Below are positions 44,157 through 54,325 of a stretch of DNA of 64,000 nt, piece after piece. This DNA is from Psychrobacter sp. I-STPA10 (GTDB taxonomy: Bacteria > Pseudomonadota > Gammaproteobacteria > Pseudomonadales > Moraxellaceae): positions 84,212-148,211 of the forward strand of contig NZ_VFYU01000026.1 in the NCBI RefSeq assembly GCF_021012795.1, given 5' to 3'. Under the pieces are notes generated by a model that was given only the letters and a program-made list of their open reading frames with translations, made no database searches and was not told the origin of the DNA. The position numbers were made by a program, and so were the translations under genes. Each line of letters begins with the position of its first letter. The first letter of the stretch is position 1.

Positions 44157-46997
44157 ATGTCTTTAAATAAAGTAAAAAAAAATAAAGTAAAAAATTGGCT
44201 AGGATTATCCAAACATCAGTTATCCAAACCTCACCAAACTGCTAATTCTCATATCTCTATTACTCATGTCACTACCAATAGTCATACGAGTATAACCAAA
44301 AAATCCCCAAAATTATTGGTTATTAGCATCATCAGTACAAATTTAGCCATGCTGGCAGGCTGTCAAAGCACAACAGGTGTTAATTCGTCTCAGACCACCC
44401 CGATAGTATCTGCCAATGCGACCAATGTTGAAGATATTCAATTGTTTAATATTGATAAGAATCAATCAAGCAGTGCCCAACGCGCCAAAGATTTTTTATT
44501 ATCTGCCATCAATGAGCATCTTAATAGCGAACACACATCTGTAACCCAGTTACGTTATCATGCCAGCCCGTATGTGGGTGTTGATGATATTGAAACCAAT
44601 GATGATAGTTTATTTAAAACTTTTCTAAAGGTGCGTGAGTTTCAACGACAAAAGTATGGTGATGGTGATGCAGATGATGGTTATGAAACAGATACAGAAG
44701 AAAGAACTCCTTATCGTAGCGAAGAGGATTATCTTGCAGATGACAGTATTGATACATACTTACGCTATGATGATGAAGTCGCAGGGACATTGCCTTATGA
44801 GGGCTATGATGTAAGTAAAGAAATCATACTCACAGATGATTATCAGGATAATAGTGATAATATATATTATTACACATCAAGCTATGATGATTGTTTAACT
44901 TCTTATTCTATCGATTTAGATGAATTACTAGAAGTTGAGCCTAATATTGATATCAATGATAAGCGCATTACTAAATTAAAAACCACCTATGATGAATGCA
45001 CAAGCACGGTCAACAAAAAGTATAAAAAGACAATAGATGCGGCCATTGGTTATCAAACACAATATATTGATGGTCAACATAACTGTTCTGCTACCTTTCA
45101 TCAGCAAATCAATAGCCTGCTCAGTCCACAACGCAGTAATCAATCTATTAATTATGATGAATATGACAGCATCTATCAAACCTATGCGGTATGTTATCAC
45201 AATAACCACCTCAAAGCTGACTTAGAACCCATTTATTACCTTGACTATAGCAGCAAGGAATCATTAGATATTAAATTGGCACAACTACAATGTGCCGAAC
45301 AGCTATTTGATGGGCATCAAAATCTTGATGCTGCTGGTCAAACCTTTGCGACTAAGCCTGCTGCTCATGCCTCGCTTTATTATAATAAATACAATGATTG
45401 CGATTATAGAGCGCAAAATAATCTCAATTCAGATGCTGACGATGCGTTGGATACAGAATTAGAGACAGAAACGATAGAAGCAGCAGAAGCAGAAAATGAG
45501 GATATCTTGACAGATGATGAAGCTGAAGCCATCAATGTTGAAGGGGAATATGAGGTTGATGAGTATGAACCTGAGTATGCTTCTGGTGATGAAAAGTTTG
45601 AACATGATTTGGCAAATTTAGACTTTCAAAGCTTTTTGGCTGATTATCGTGAAATGAAAGCACAAGAAGCAGCAGGCGTTGCAGGTGATAGTAATATTGA
45701 AGATGAAAATTTGGCGGATATTTTAGCATCATCACGTTTTCCTATAGGCGGATTAGGTGGTATTAAAGGTATGTCAGCATTAAATATGCTGTTTGGTCTA
45801 AACCAAAATACGCCACAACAAATTGATGCCAAAAATTATTATGCCTACCATCCTTTAGTGATTCATGCTGTAAGTCGTTATCAACCTAATCAACAAATGC
45901 TTACCAGTGTTTATAGCTATGATTTTGATACACCAACATTAAAACTCTCTTTGCAGATGCCTGTTGAGTTTAACTTTAAACAAGCCAAAGTCACTTTAGA
46001 TCCCGCAGCAATGATGCCGGTCATGGCAATGATGTCACCTGAGAACACGCCAACTCCAGATGAGATTACTGGGAAAGTGGTAACTTTTGAGCTACCAGAG
46101 GAAATGAGTAAAATTCCTGTCGGTGTTTTTCAGCAGTCTTTTTTAAAAGCCATTCAACAGGGTTTGGATACTTTAAATCCAGAATACTTTACGGATATAG
46201 ATTTGCAAAATGATACCTTTGCACAGCAAGTAGGCGCAACTCGTGGTATCAAACTGTATTTAGGCAGTAAGCAAAGTGGTGAATTACTGGGTAAAATTCT
46301 CAAACACCTTAGCTATGATCTTAAAAACTATATTGATAAGCACCCCAATGAATTTGCTAATCATTCTGAGCTAAAACAAAAAATTGATAATTGGCTTGTT
46401 TATAACCAAGGCTTTCAAGCAAAAGATGTGGGCAGTATGTTGCAGGTAATAGAGGCAGTTGCCCCAATCAGCTTTGACCAATTTAATTATTTTTATTTTG
46501 ATGCCAGTGGACATTTAATTGCCAAGCAAAATAAAACAGACGTTTCTAGTTATTTATCACAGACTAACAATAGTATTGTATCGCAAACTCGATTTGATAA
46601 AGCAGCATTTAATGCGTCACCTTATGCCAAGCAATTAAACGAGTTATTCTTTGATAATCGACAAAGTATCAATGGTAATAAGTGGAAAAAATCTTTGGAT
46701 GCCAAACAAGCACTAAAAGATGAAGGACGTTATGCCAGATACAGTTATGATTTGCCAAATTTTGAAGATAAATATGCACAACTTTATGATGATTATGCAA
46801 ATTACGATGACGATTATGATGACAATGAAGATATAGATAAAGATGCGAATAGTAATGATACTGAGCAAAGTAATACACAAGCCATTGCAGTCTCTACAGA
46901 TACGATTGATATTGAAGAAACGACGGTTATTACGCCCAGTGATGAAAGTTCTGAAAATATAGACGAGTATACAATACCTAAAGAGCAACAATATTAA
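44157..46997 (+). CDS. Large acidic lipoprotein A
   Basis: Starting at ATG 44157 this is 946 residues; an in-frame start at 44067 would add 30. A Lys/Thr-rich stretch of about 50 residues precedes the hydrophobic LLVISIISTNLAMLAGC, whose LAGC is a lipobox, so the mature protein is a lipoprotein. The outer domain is very rich in Asp, Glu and Tyr, with spaced cysteines (DDCLTS, YDECTS, NCSATF, AVCYHN, LQCAEQ, DCDYRA) in its first half and acidic runs at about 430-480 and at the end. The central part (LKLSLQMPVEFNFKQAKV) looks folded. I know no family. A shorter protein of like design follows after 50 bp. Confidence 0.75.
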   Translation: MSLNKVKKNKVKNWLGLSKHQLSKPHQTANSHISITHVTTNSHTSITKKSPKLLVISIISTNLAMLAGCQSTTGVNSSQTTPIVSANATNVEDIQLFNIDKNQSSSAQRAKDFLLSAINEHLNSEHTSVTQLRYHASPYVGVDDIETNDDSLFKTFLKVREFQRQKYGDGDADDGYETDTEERTPYRSEEDYLADDSIDTYLRYDDEVAGTLPYEGYDVSKEIILTDDYQDNSDNIYYYTSSYDDCLTSYSIDLDELLEVEPNIDINDKRITKLKTTYDECTSTVNKKYKKTIDAAIGYQTQYIDGQHNCSATFHQQINSLLSPQRSNQSINYDEYDSIYQTYAVCYHNNHLKADLEPIYYLDYSSKESLDIKLAQLQCAEQLFDGHQNLDAAGQTFATKPAAHASLYYNKYNDCDYRAQNNLNSDADDALDTELETETIEAAEAENEDILTDDEAEAINVEGEYEVDEYEPEYASGDEKFEHDLANLDFQSFLADYREMKAQEAAGVAGDSNIEDENLADILASSRFPIGGLGGIKGMSALNMLFGLNQNTPQQIDAKNYYAYHPLVIHAVSRYQPNQQMLTSVYSYDFDTPTLKLSLQMPVEFNFKQAKVTLDPAAMMPVMAMMSPENTPTPDEITGKVVTFELPEEMSKIPVGVFQQSFLKAIQQGLDTLNPEYFTDIDLQNDTFAQQVGATRGIKLYLGSKQSGELLGKILKHLSYDLKNYIDKHPNEFANHSELKQKIDNWLVYNQGFQAKDVGSMLQVIEAVAPISFDQFNYFYFDASGHLIAKQNKTDVSSYLSQTNNSIVSQTRFDKAAFNASPYAKQLNELFFDNRQSINGNKWKKSLDAKQALKDEGRYARYSYDLPNFEDKYAQLYDDYANYDDDYDDNEDIDKDANSNDTEQSNTQAIAVSTDTIDIEETTVITPSDESSENIDEYTIPKEQQY

Positions 46998-47047
46998 GAA
47001 ATGCTTATATATAGCAAAACATACACATACACAGCGTTGGTTTCACC

Positions 47048-49336
47048 ATGAAAAAAAACATGCAAAAAAATAAACTTGCTACTATTGATCGCCATTTAAA
47101 TAGCCAAACCAAAGCATTCACTGAGATAATGCCAAGATTGAGTCTACTTAGTAAAGCCATTATATTATCTGGCGTAGCTACCCTGATGGGCTGCCAGTCC
47201 ACACCTGCTACAAGCAATGCACCTTATTTATCTGTAACATCAACAAATAATGATAGTGAAGTAGGGCAAAATCAAGGACATGCTGCCAAAGTCAAGCTGA
47301 ATCAACAATTGCACGCAATGCTCAAAAAATCATTTAGTTATCAAACAGATATAAAGATTAGTAATGGCAATCGTCGAGATGCGCTTGCCAATGCTACCCC
47401 AGAACAACTTGCAAATGCTGAGAGTCGTAGTGAGCATTGTGAGCATGTGCATGATAATGCGTATGCCAAAGTGCTCAGTGACGCACAAAATGCAGGCATC
47501 AATAGCAAAGAGCTAATCAATGCAATGGATACAGGTGTGAGTAATGCTTATACCCAAAGACTTGAGACCATTAAGCAACAATATATTGAATGCTACACCG
47601 CTTATGAAACTTGGTCTTTAGAAGAAGAAAAGCGACAATATGAGTCATGGTATAGAACAGATGAAGATGATGTTGATGCAAGTAATACAGATGTAGATAC
47701 GGCAGATGAAAGTGGTGATTTAGAGATGGTGATTATAGAAAGCAGCGACGAGCCTGACTCTGACTCTGACTCTGACTCTGACTCTGACTCTGACTCTAAA
47801 GAGAGTATAGAGGAGTTTATGCCAAATTATGATAATCAACATACGGCTGTGGCAGCTAAAAAAGCCACTTTATTTGATGCATATTTATTACAACCTGCAA
47901 CAGGTAAGATATCTGGCATTTATCGTCCCTTAACTGGGAAATTTACCTTGTTACCAATGATGAGTTATCAGTCTCGTAACCTAGCCGCTTCAATAAATCA
48001 ACCAATTTATATTGATATCCGCCGTGGTGAAATCTACTTTTGGGCAGATAGTTTTGCAGCACTTACTTCACAATATTTTGATGACCAACTAGGACTGACA
48101 TGGAAAAATAAATGGTTAAAACTGTCATTAAATGATGGCAGTTTACCTGCTGGATTTAGTAAGGATTTTATCAAAGCCTACCTTGGTGCTATAGAAGCAC
48201 AATTACAAAGTGAAGCGGACGAAAATTTTTCTTATATATCACCTGTGACAGCAAATACTTTAAGTTCACTTGATAGTGATCATATCATGGCAGATTTAAC
48301 AGCGGATTATGCCATCGAACATCGACAAACTATCATGGACATCAAAGATAGTAAGCAAGTATTTTATCAGCATTTATATGAGACGCTAAATAGTCAATAT
48401 CCTGATATGTTTGATGAATATGGTGGCAATGATGGTGATGCCGCAGAAGCAGAAGCAGAAGCAGAAGCAGAAGCAGAAGCAGAACAAGATAACAGTAATG
48501 ATGCTACGATGACACCAGAAGAAGTGGTCGCTGATGATGCGTCAGCAAGCAAAGATAGTAAAGACAGTAAAGAAGAGAAGCCTTTATTTACCACAAAAGA
48601 TGTGGTTTCAGGCTATTTGCAAATGATAAAAGCCAAAGTAGGAGTAATGAAAGAGGAAAAGAATCTTGATGAATCCATTAATGAGGCACGAAAAGCTATC
48701 CAAGAAGCCCAGAAGGAAGCTGCTAATTGCCAAGAAAGAAGTAGTAGTGATACGCAAAAAGATATGAATGATGATTTAGTTGAGGACTTGGCTACAGAAT
48801 CAGATACAAACTCGGATGAATCAGTATCAGTAGACGATGAGCCTTTTGATACGCAAACCAAAGTCTTACAACAATATGGGTTTGATAATCAAGGTAAGTT
48901 ATTGTGGTGGCGTTATCAACAACGTCTTAAATCCAAAGATAATTATTCTGCAACAAAAGACAATGGTGAAGGTGAAGTTGTAACAGCACTCACTAAATTC
49001 TCGACACCAACGTATCAAAGCAAAGCATTTCCCAATTTACCCAATGATGTGCAAACCCCTAATGATAGTAATAGTGTGGATATTATAGACTACATTAAAA
49101 CGCTACAAAAACGCTATCAAAAAGGTGAGGGTGCGGCTTTTGGTCGTATGCTATTTGGTACATATAGTAGATATTCAGGTTCAGATTATGATGAATATGA
49201 CGATGCTGAAGATGAGTATGAAACAGATGACACCGCTGTTATAGAGGAAGTTAATGACGAAGCAGTCAGTCATACAGATATTACAGAAACGGCGACTATT
49301 AGCACAATTGATATAGACAATGACGCTAAGCAATAA
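47048..49336 (+). CDS. Large acidic lipoprotein B
   Basis: A 762-residue partner of lipoprotein A. The signal segment ends LSGVATLMGC, a lipobox-like site. The mature part has few cysteines, a folded-looking middle (PIYIDIRRGEIYFWADSFAAL) and acidic, repetitive stretches: seven Asp-Ser pairs, seven Ala-Glu pairs and a SKDSKDSKEE run. Near the end come VLQQYGFDNQGKLLWWRYQQ and an MLFG motif also present in A, so the two are probably distant paralogues. They are likely cotranscribed. Cell-surface or periplasmic placement follows from the lipobox; function is unknown. Confidence 0.75.
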   Translation: MKKNMQKNKLATIDRHLNSQTKAFTEIMPRLSLLSKAIILSGVATLMGCQSTPATSNAPYLSVTSTNNDSEVGQNQGHAAKVKLNQQLHAMLKKSFSYQTDIKISNGNRRDALANATPEQLANAESRSEHCEHVHDNAYAKVLSDAQNAGINSKELINAMDTGVSNAYTQRLETIKQQYIECYTAYETWSLEEEKRQYESWYRTDEDDVDASNTDVDTADESGDLEMVIIESSDEPDSDSDSDSDSDSDSKESIEEFMPNYDNQHTAVAAKKATLFDAYLLQPATGKISGIYRPLTGKFTLLPMMSYQSRNLAASINQPIYIDIRRGEIYFWADSFAALTSQYFDDQLGLTWKNKWLKLSLNDGSLPAGFSKDFIKAYLGAIEAQLQSEADENFSYISPVTANTLSSLDSDHIMADLTADYAIEHRQTIMDIKDSKQVFYQHLYETLNSQYPDMFDEYGGNDGDAAEAEAEAEAEAEAEQDNSNDATMTPEEVVADDASASKDSKDSKEEKPLFTTKDVVSGYLQMIKAKVGVMKEEKNLDESINEARKAIQEAQKEAANCQERSSSDTQKDMNDDLVEDLATESDTNSDESVSVDDEPFDTQTKVLQQYGFDNQGKLLWWRYQQRLKSKDNYSATKDNGEGEVVTALTKFSTPTYQSKAFPNLPNDVQTPNDSNSVDIIDYIKTLQKRYQKGEGAAFGRMLFGTYSRYSGSDYDEYDDAEDEYETDDTAVIEEVNDEAVSHTDITETATISTIDIDNDAKQ
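47756..47797 (+). repeat. Seven GACTCT hexanucleotide repeats
   Basis: Seven identical 6-bp units encode an Asp-Ser run. Perfect identity suggests active slippage; change keeps the frame and alters only the length of the acidic run. Confidence 0.95.
48443..48484 (+). repeat. Seven GCAGAA hexanucleotide repeats
   Basis: Seven identical 6-bp units encode an Ala-Glu run, in the same gene as the GACTCT array and with the same copy number. Confidence 0.95.
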
Positions 49337-49562
49337 CCATCCATCATACTGTCAGGATATATAACCAAACTGGAAATAAATGTGCCTATCAGATATAGAA
49401 GGAGTATTAGGGCAAAAATAGCTAGCAAAATAGTTATCAATAGTTCAAGTTTAAGGGGGGGTTAAAATTCTAATCAACCCTGAAGTTTTATTTTGTAAGA
49501 GAAGATTAATATCTTCATTTTTTTATGTTAAGGACAGTGTCCCTAATTTCGGATGAAAAATT

Positions 49563-51233
49563 ATGAACAGTGCCATTATTCTGATACTCGGCATCATTGC
49601 GATGTTGGGTGGATACCTATTTTATTCTAAATTTATTGCAAGCAAGATTTTAGCGTTGGATAACAGCCGTACTACGCCTGCGCATACACTAAAAGATGGT
49701 ATCGACTATGTGCCAACCAATAAGTATGTCTTATGGGGACATCACTTTACCTCAGTTGCTGGTGCAGCTCCGATTATTGGTCCTGCCATTGCGGTGATTT
49801 GGGGCTGGGTACCTGCAACTTTATGGGTAGTATTTGGTACTATCTTTATGGCAGGGGTGCATGATATGTCTGCGGTTTGGGCTAGTATGCGTAACAAAGG
49901 TCAGTCTATCGGCTCTATTGCAGGGTCTGTCATGGGTGGACGTGTACGTAGCTTGATGATGGTGGTTATCTTCTTATTACTATTGATGGTCAATGCGGTG
50001 TTTGGTGTTGCCATTGCTAATATGATGATTAAAACGCCATCAGCAGTATTACCTGTGTGGGGTGCATTAGCTGTCGCTGCGGTGATTGGTCAATGTATTT
50101 ATCGTTATAAGATGAGTTTGCCTTTGGTATCATTGGTGGGCGTCATCGCTTTATACACATTGATTTATTTAGGGCCTATGTTCCCGATTGCGTTGCCAGA
50201 GACAGTGATGGGACTGCCTGATAATGCAGTATGGATTATCATTTTATTTGTCTATGCAGCCATTGCCTCATTACTGCCTGTATGGATGCTATTGCAACCT
50301 CGTGACTATATTAATGGTCTACAGCTATTTGTTGGCTTGATTCTTTTATATACTGCTATTTTTGTGGCAACGCCTGATATTGTTGCACCTGCATTTAATA
50401 CCCATCTACCAGCCAATACACCACCCATTCTACCTTTATTGTTTGTTACCATTGCTTGTGGTGCAATCTCAGGTTTCCACGGTTTGGTAGCGACAGGTAC
50501 AACGTCTAAACAAGTTGACCAAGAAGAAGATGCCCGTTTTGTCGGTTATTTTGGTGCTTTAGGCGAAGGTTTATTAGCATTGGGTGCTATTTTGGCAGCT
50601 ACAGCAGGTTTTGCTAGCTTCGCTGATTGGCAAGCGGTTTATCAAAAATTCGGTGATGGCTCAATCGGTGCATTTATCGATGGGGGTGCAACCATCTTAA
50701 ATCATGGTGTTGGTATTGATATGGTACTATCACAAACCATGCTCACGGTAATGGCAGCCTTGTTTGCGGGTACGACCATGGATACTGGGGTACGTTTGCA
50801 GCGTTATATCTTCCAAGAATTTGGAGAGATTTATAACTTGCCTGCCCTACGTAAAGGGGTGGTTGCCACACTATTAGCAGTGGGTACGTGTTTGCTATTA
50901 GCATTTGGTGCAGGTGGTATTGATGGATCAGGTGGTATGATTATTTGGCCACTATTTGGTACAACCAACCAGTTAATGGCAGCCTTAACCTTGATGATTG
51001 TCACCGTGATTTTACTACGTAATGGTAAGACAGTGTGGTACACATTAGCACCACTGAGCTTCTTGTTGATTATGGCAATCTTTGCCTTGTTATTACAGTT
51101 AAAAACGTTTTATGGTGATGGCAACTGGCTATTGATTATCCTAGATATTATTATCTTGATTGCAACCATCATGGTAACATTTGAGAGTTTTTCAGTGCTA
51201 CGTCGTGAATGGCATCAGCATAAGAAAAGCTAA
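49563..51233 (+). CDS. cstA: CstA-family carbon starvation/pyruvate transporter
   Basis: A 556-residue polytopic inner-membrane protein with many hydrophobic segments. Conserved CstA stretches are VLWGHHFTSVAGAAPIIGPAIA near the N-terminus (cut here by the quoted length), MAGVHDM, LLQPRDYING and CGAISGFHGLV. Members take up pyruvate or peptides during carbon limitation. It is shorter than Escherichia coli CstA (about 700) and like the compact forms of other groups. A terminator follows. No two-component genes are next to it. The gap before it (49337-49562) holds a GGACAGTGTCC palindrome near 49530. Confidence 0.92.
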   Translation: MNSAIILILGIIAMLGGYLFYSKFIASKILALDNSRTTPAHTLKDGIDYVPTNKYVLWGHHFTSVAGAAPIIGPAIAVIWGWVPATLWVVFGTIFMAGVHDMSAVWASMRNKGQSIGSIAGSVMGGRVRSLMMVVIFLLLLMVNAVFGVAIANMMIKTPSAVLPVWGALAVAAVIGQCIYRYKMSLPLVSLVGVIALYTLIYLGPMFPIALPETVMGLPDNAVWIIILFVYAAIASLLPVWMLLQPRDYINGLQLFVGLILLYTAIFVATPDIVAPAFNTHLPANTPPILPLLFVTIACGAISGFHGLVATGTTSKQVDQEEDARFVGYFGALGEGLLALGAILAATAGFASFADWQAVYQKFGDGSIGAFIDGGATILNHGVGIDMVLSQTMLTVMAALFAGTTMDTGVRLQRYIFQEFGEIYNLPALRKGVVATLLAVGTCLLLAFGAGGIDGSGGMIIWPLFGTTNQLMAALTLMIVTVILLRNGKTVWYTLAPLSFLLIMAIFALLLQLKTFYGDGNWLLIILDIIILIATIMVTFESFSVLRREWHQHKKS

Positions 51234-51266
51234 TAATCAGCCAGATTTATTTTAGAAACATCAAAA

Positions 51267-51297
51267 AACGCTGGCAATAAATGCTGGCGTTTTTTTA
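51267..51297 (+). terminator. Terminator after cstA
   Basis: AACGCTGGCA and TGCTGGCGTT pair over ten positions (two G-U pairs) around ATAAA, and seven T follow. It is 33 bp past the cstA stop. Confidence 0.85.
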
Positions 51298-51348
51298 TTG
51301 AGTCCATTTAGATATTTTATTAATGAGAAAGCAACAGGAAAGTAAGTG

Positions 51349-51672
51349 ATGAGTCATCAGCCAAAAGATAACATACCATATAAAAAAGATGATATTGCAG
51401 ATAATATGGATACACAAAAACCTTTATGGAAACGGTTTTTAGCAGGACTCAATGAGTTTTATCATGCACCATATCGACAGACAATGGCACGAGCAGCGCG
51501 CGATGAAGAAGATTTTTTTATGTTATTGCTATTTGCGGAAAGCTTAGGTATACAAAACCCTGCCAGTTTTTATACCTTAGAATTACAACCGTTATTTTTA
51601 GAGAACTTCCATGAGTGGCATACACGTATGGGAATGGAGCGATGCCCACTACAACATGGGGGATGTTGCTAA
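51349..51672 (+). CDS. Small protein ending in Cys-Cys (cory-CC-star-like)
   Basis: A 107-residue cytosolic protein. A polar N-terminal 25 residues precede a helical core with KRFLAGLNEFYHAPYRQTMARAA and the end CPLQHGGCC, three cysteines in the last nine residues, two of them at the very C-terminus. It resembles the small 'cory-CC-star' proteins found beside ArsA-type ATPases. ATG at 51349 (with AGGAA 8 nt upstream) is chosen over GTG at 51346. The stop overlaps the next start by one base (TAATG), a sign of translational coupling with the ATPase. Metal or thiol chemistry is likely from the cysteines but unproven. Confidence 0.75.
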   Translation: MSHQPKDNIPYKKDDIADNMDTQKPLWKRFLAGLNEFYHAPYRQTMARAARDEEDFFMLLLFAESLGIQNPASFYTLELQPLFLENFHEWHTRMGMERCPLQHGGCC

Positions 51673-52703
51673 TGCAAACTGTGCAAACGTTACAATCTAC
51701 TAAAAATGATTTAATTAGTCAGTTACAGCAACAGCCGATTATCTTTGTTGGTGGCAAAGGTGGGGTTGGTAAAACCACAACGGCGGCTGCTATTGCGGTA
51801 AGCTTGGCAAAGCTGGGCAGAAAAACGCTGATTATCTCTACTGATCCTGCACATAGCTTAGGTGATGCCCTAAAAATCAAGCTGACTGCACAAATTCATC
51901 ATATCAGTGATCATTTATCTGCTGTAGAGCTAGACCCTGCATACATTGTTGATAAGCATTTTCAGCAGGTAGAAAAGACCATTCGTGGCTATGCCAACCC
52001 TGATATGCTGCCTAAAATTGCTGAGTTTTTGCGGTTATCTAAGTCTGCACCAGGAGCGCAAGAAGCAGCGATGTTAGAAGCAATGTGTCACTATCTGGTA
52101 CAAGAAACACAAAATTTTGACCATGTTATCTTTGATACCGCACCCACAGGTCATACTTTGCGATTGTTAATGTTGCCTGAGATGATGGGGGCATGGACAG
52201 ATGGATTATTGGCACAACAACGCCGCCAAACCAAACTCAAATCAGTCGCTCGCCATCTTGGTGATACAAACTCTGATAAGCACAGCCATAAAGATGGACA
52301 ATTAAATAATCCCTTTGCGCAAGCACCGAATGACCGTTGGACACAAGCAGTCGAGGTGCTAGAAAAACGCAAACAGTTGTTTCGCCAAGCAGGACAGAAG
52401 CTACATAATCCAAAACAGACTGCCATTGTTTTAGTGATGATACCAGAGATGCTATCGTTACAGGAAACACAAAGAGCCTGTCAACAGCTTAAAGAAGCTG
52501 ATATGCCATGCTCAGCAATTGTTGTAAACCAAGTGATTCAGCAACAGCAAAGCGATGACTTTTGGCAACAGCGGGCAGATAGACAAGCACAAATTTTAGC
52601 GCAAATAGAGAAAAATTTTGCTACTTATCCTCGTTATTATGTGTCATTAAAGGCAGAAGATATTAGAGGAGTGGGGGAGTTACAAGATTTTTTAAATGGC
52701 TAG
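51672..52703 (+). CDS. ArsA/Get3-like ATPase, single domain
   Basis: A 343-residue ATPase of the ArsA/Get3 class (SIMIBI fold). The deviant P-loop is GGKGGVGKTT at residues 27-36, switch regions are STDPAHSLGDAL and HVIFDTAPTGHTLRLL, and LRLSKSAPGAQEAAML fits the family. It has one ATPase domain, unlike two-domain ArsA of arsenite pumps. No arsB, arsC or arsR lies nearby, so arsenic export is unlikely. Its start overlaps the stop of the CC-ended protein gene. The pair may form a chaperone for membrane proteins or metals; that is inference. Confidence 0.88.
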   Translation: MQTVQTLQSTKNDLISQLQQQPIIFVGGKGGVGKTTTAAAIAVSLAKLGRKTLIISTDPAHSLGDALKIKLTAQIHHISDHLSAVELDPAYIVDKHFQQVEKTIRGYANPDMLPKIAEFLRLSKSAPGAQEAAMLEAMCHYLVQETQNFDHVIFDTAPTGHTLRLLMLPEMMGAWTDGLLAQQRRQTKLKSVARHLGDTNSDKHSHKDGQLNNPFAQAPNDRWTQAVEVLEKRKQLFRQAGQKLHNPKQTAIVLVMIPEMLSLQETQRACQQLKEADMPCSAIVVNQVIQQQQSDDFWQQRADRQAQILAQIEKNFATYPRYYVSLKAEDIRGVGELQDFLNG

Positions 52704-52725
52704 GCTAATCAGCTTCAGCTAACGG

Positions 52726-54150
52726 TTATTGCCTTTGGTTATGATATAAATACCCCTGCAACCATGCCAAAAACTCATCACTTGTGGTCGCCACATTAAG
52801 ACGCAAATGGGTTGAGTTTTGATTATTAAGACAAAACAACTGTCCCGGTGCAACCAGCCAGCCATCTTGATGCGCTTGCAATGCCAATGGGGCAGTGTCT
52901 TGATGGGTATCAACCCAAATAAACATGCCTGCATGGGCGTGTTCTGGATAATCAAGCCCTATGGTCGGTAGTTTCTGCCGCAAATGCTGATGTGCCTGAT
53001 ACAGTCGCTCTTGTACCTTTTTTATTTGTCGTCGATATTCTCCATGTGTCCATAAACGATGAATTACCCGCTCGCCAAATTCTGGCGTGTTCATGGTGGT
53101 CAGTGTTTTAATACGCAGCACATCTTCGGTAAATTTATCAGGACTGACCAACAATCCCACCCGCCAGCCCGATGCCATAGATTTGGCAAATCCTGTGGCA
53201 TAAAACACGCGCTCAAACTGGTCAACACTGGCATAGCGCAATACTTGATTGTTTGGCTCAAAAGCAGCGTACAAATCATCTTCAAAGATATAAGCATCAT
53301 ACTGATGGATAAGGTTCATCACTTGATGGGCTCGGGCAGGGTGCAAATGATAGGAAGTTGGATTGTGTAGCACGCTGTTGGTCAAATACAGCTTGGGGCG
53401 ATGCGTTTCAAATAGATATTGCATCTGCTCAATATTAGGACCTTGATGGTCACGCTCAACCGCTACCACATTCAATCCTTGTTGTTGCAGACAACTTGAC
53501 AACCAAAACCAACTTGGCGTATCGACCATCACCACATCACCTGCTTGTAGCAACATTTGGCTAACCATGGTCACTGCTTTTGATACGCCTGCGGTGGTGA
53601 CAATATTATTCGCTGTTGTGTTCATACCAAGTATGGCTAACTGCTGGGCAAGCTGTTGGCGTAGCGGTAGATAGCCTTGAATATTGCCGTAGTCATAAAT
53701 AAAACCATCTGCTTGCTGGGTGACTTGCCTGATTGCCCATTCCATCTTGTCATTGCGTATCCATTCATTGGGCAACACGCCTGCACCCGGTGCACGATGG
53801 CGTGGAATCTCACTAAACATCTGCTGTACCAGCCAGCGTGTATCTAATATGGGTTTTTTAACCTGCTCTTTTGTATGTGTATTGATAGCCACATTTGCAG
53901 GCATGGGCATATGCACATAATAGCCTGAACCTATTTTGGCGGTCAGTATTCCTGTTGCGACAAGCTGCTCATAGGCTTGCGACACCGTAAAGCTAGAAAC
54001 ACCCAGTAAAGCTGCCAGTTTGCGTACCGAAGGCACACGTTCATTGGGTTGGTAAATTTGCCAATCAATGCGCTGCTTTATCCATTCAACGATGGCGGCA
54101 GTTTTGCTAAGTTTGGGGTTTAGTTGGTAGTTATCATCATTGTTCATCAT
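52726..54150 (-). CDS. MocR-type GntR regulator
   Basis: A 474-residue MocR protein: a winged helix at about 15-80 (NERVPSVRKLAALLGVSSF, TVSQAYEQL) and a class I aminotransferase-like domain with the PLP Lys in YATGFAKSMASGWRVG. It is divergent from an EamA transporter gene with 175 bp between them, the usual regulator-exporter layout, so control of an amino-acid-type exporter is likely. It ends 22 bp from the convergent ArsA-like gene. Confidence 0.88.
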   Translation of the reverse strand: MMNNDDNYQLNPKLSKTAAIVEWIKQRIDWQIYQPNERVPSVRKLAALLGVSSFTVSQAYEQLVATGILTAKIGSGYYVHMPMPANVAINTHTKEQVKKPILDTRWLVQQMFSEIPRHRAPGAGVLPNEWIRNDKMEWAIRQVTQQADGFIYDYGNIQGYLPLRQQLAQQLAILGMNTTANNIVTTAGVSKAVTMVSQMLLQAGDVVMVDTPSWFWLSSCLQQQGLNVVAVERDHQGPNIEQMQYLFETHRPKLYLTNSVLHNPTSYHLHPARAHQVMNLIHQYDAYIFEDDLYAAFEPNNQVLRYASVDQFERVFYATGFAKSMASGWRVGLLVSPDKFTEDVLRIKTLTTMNTPEFGERVIHRLWTHGEYRRQIKKVQERLYQAHQHLRQKLPTIGLDYPEHAHAGMFIWVDTHQDTAPLALQAHQDGWLVAPGQLFCLNNQNSTHLRLNVATTSDEFLAWLQGYLYHNQRQ

Positions 54151-54325
54151 AGTTTTAATCGTATGAAAAGTATTTTTTGGAAGAAATATATTTAACCAAA
54201 ATTGTTATGTTTAAAACACCGATACACTTTGTTAATCATATAGCAAACTGTATAGGGATTGTTATGGTTCTAGTGATTATAGTGGGTAGCAGTTAAAAAG
54301 TTAATCACTAACCAAGAGGATAACG

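Noticed and set aside
51672..52703. Arsenite pump ATPase
   Set aside because: Only one ATPase domain and no ars genes nearby; the neighbour is a CC-ended small protein.
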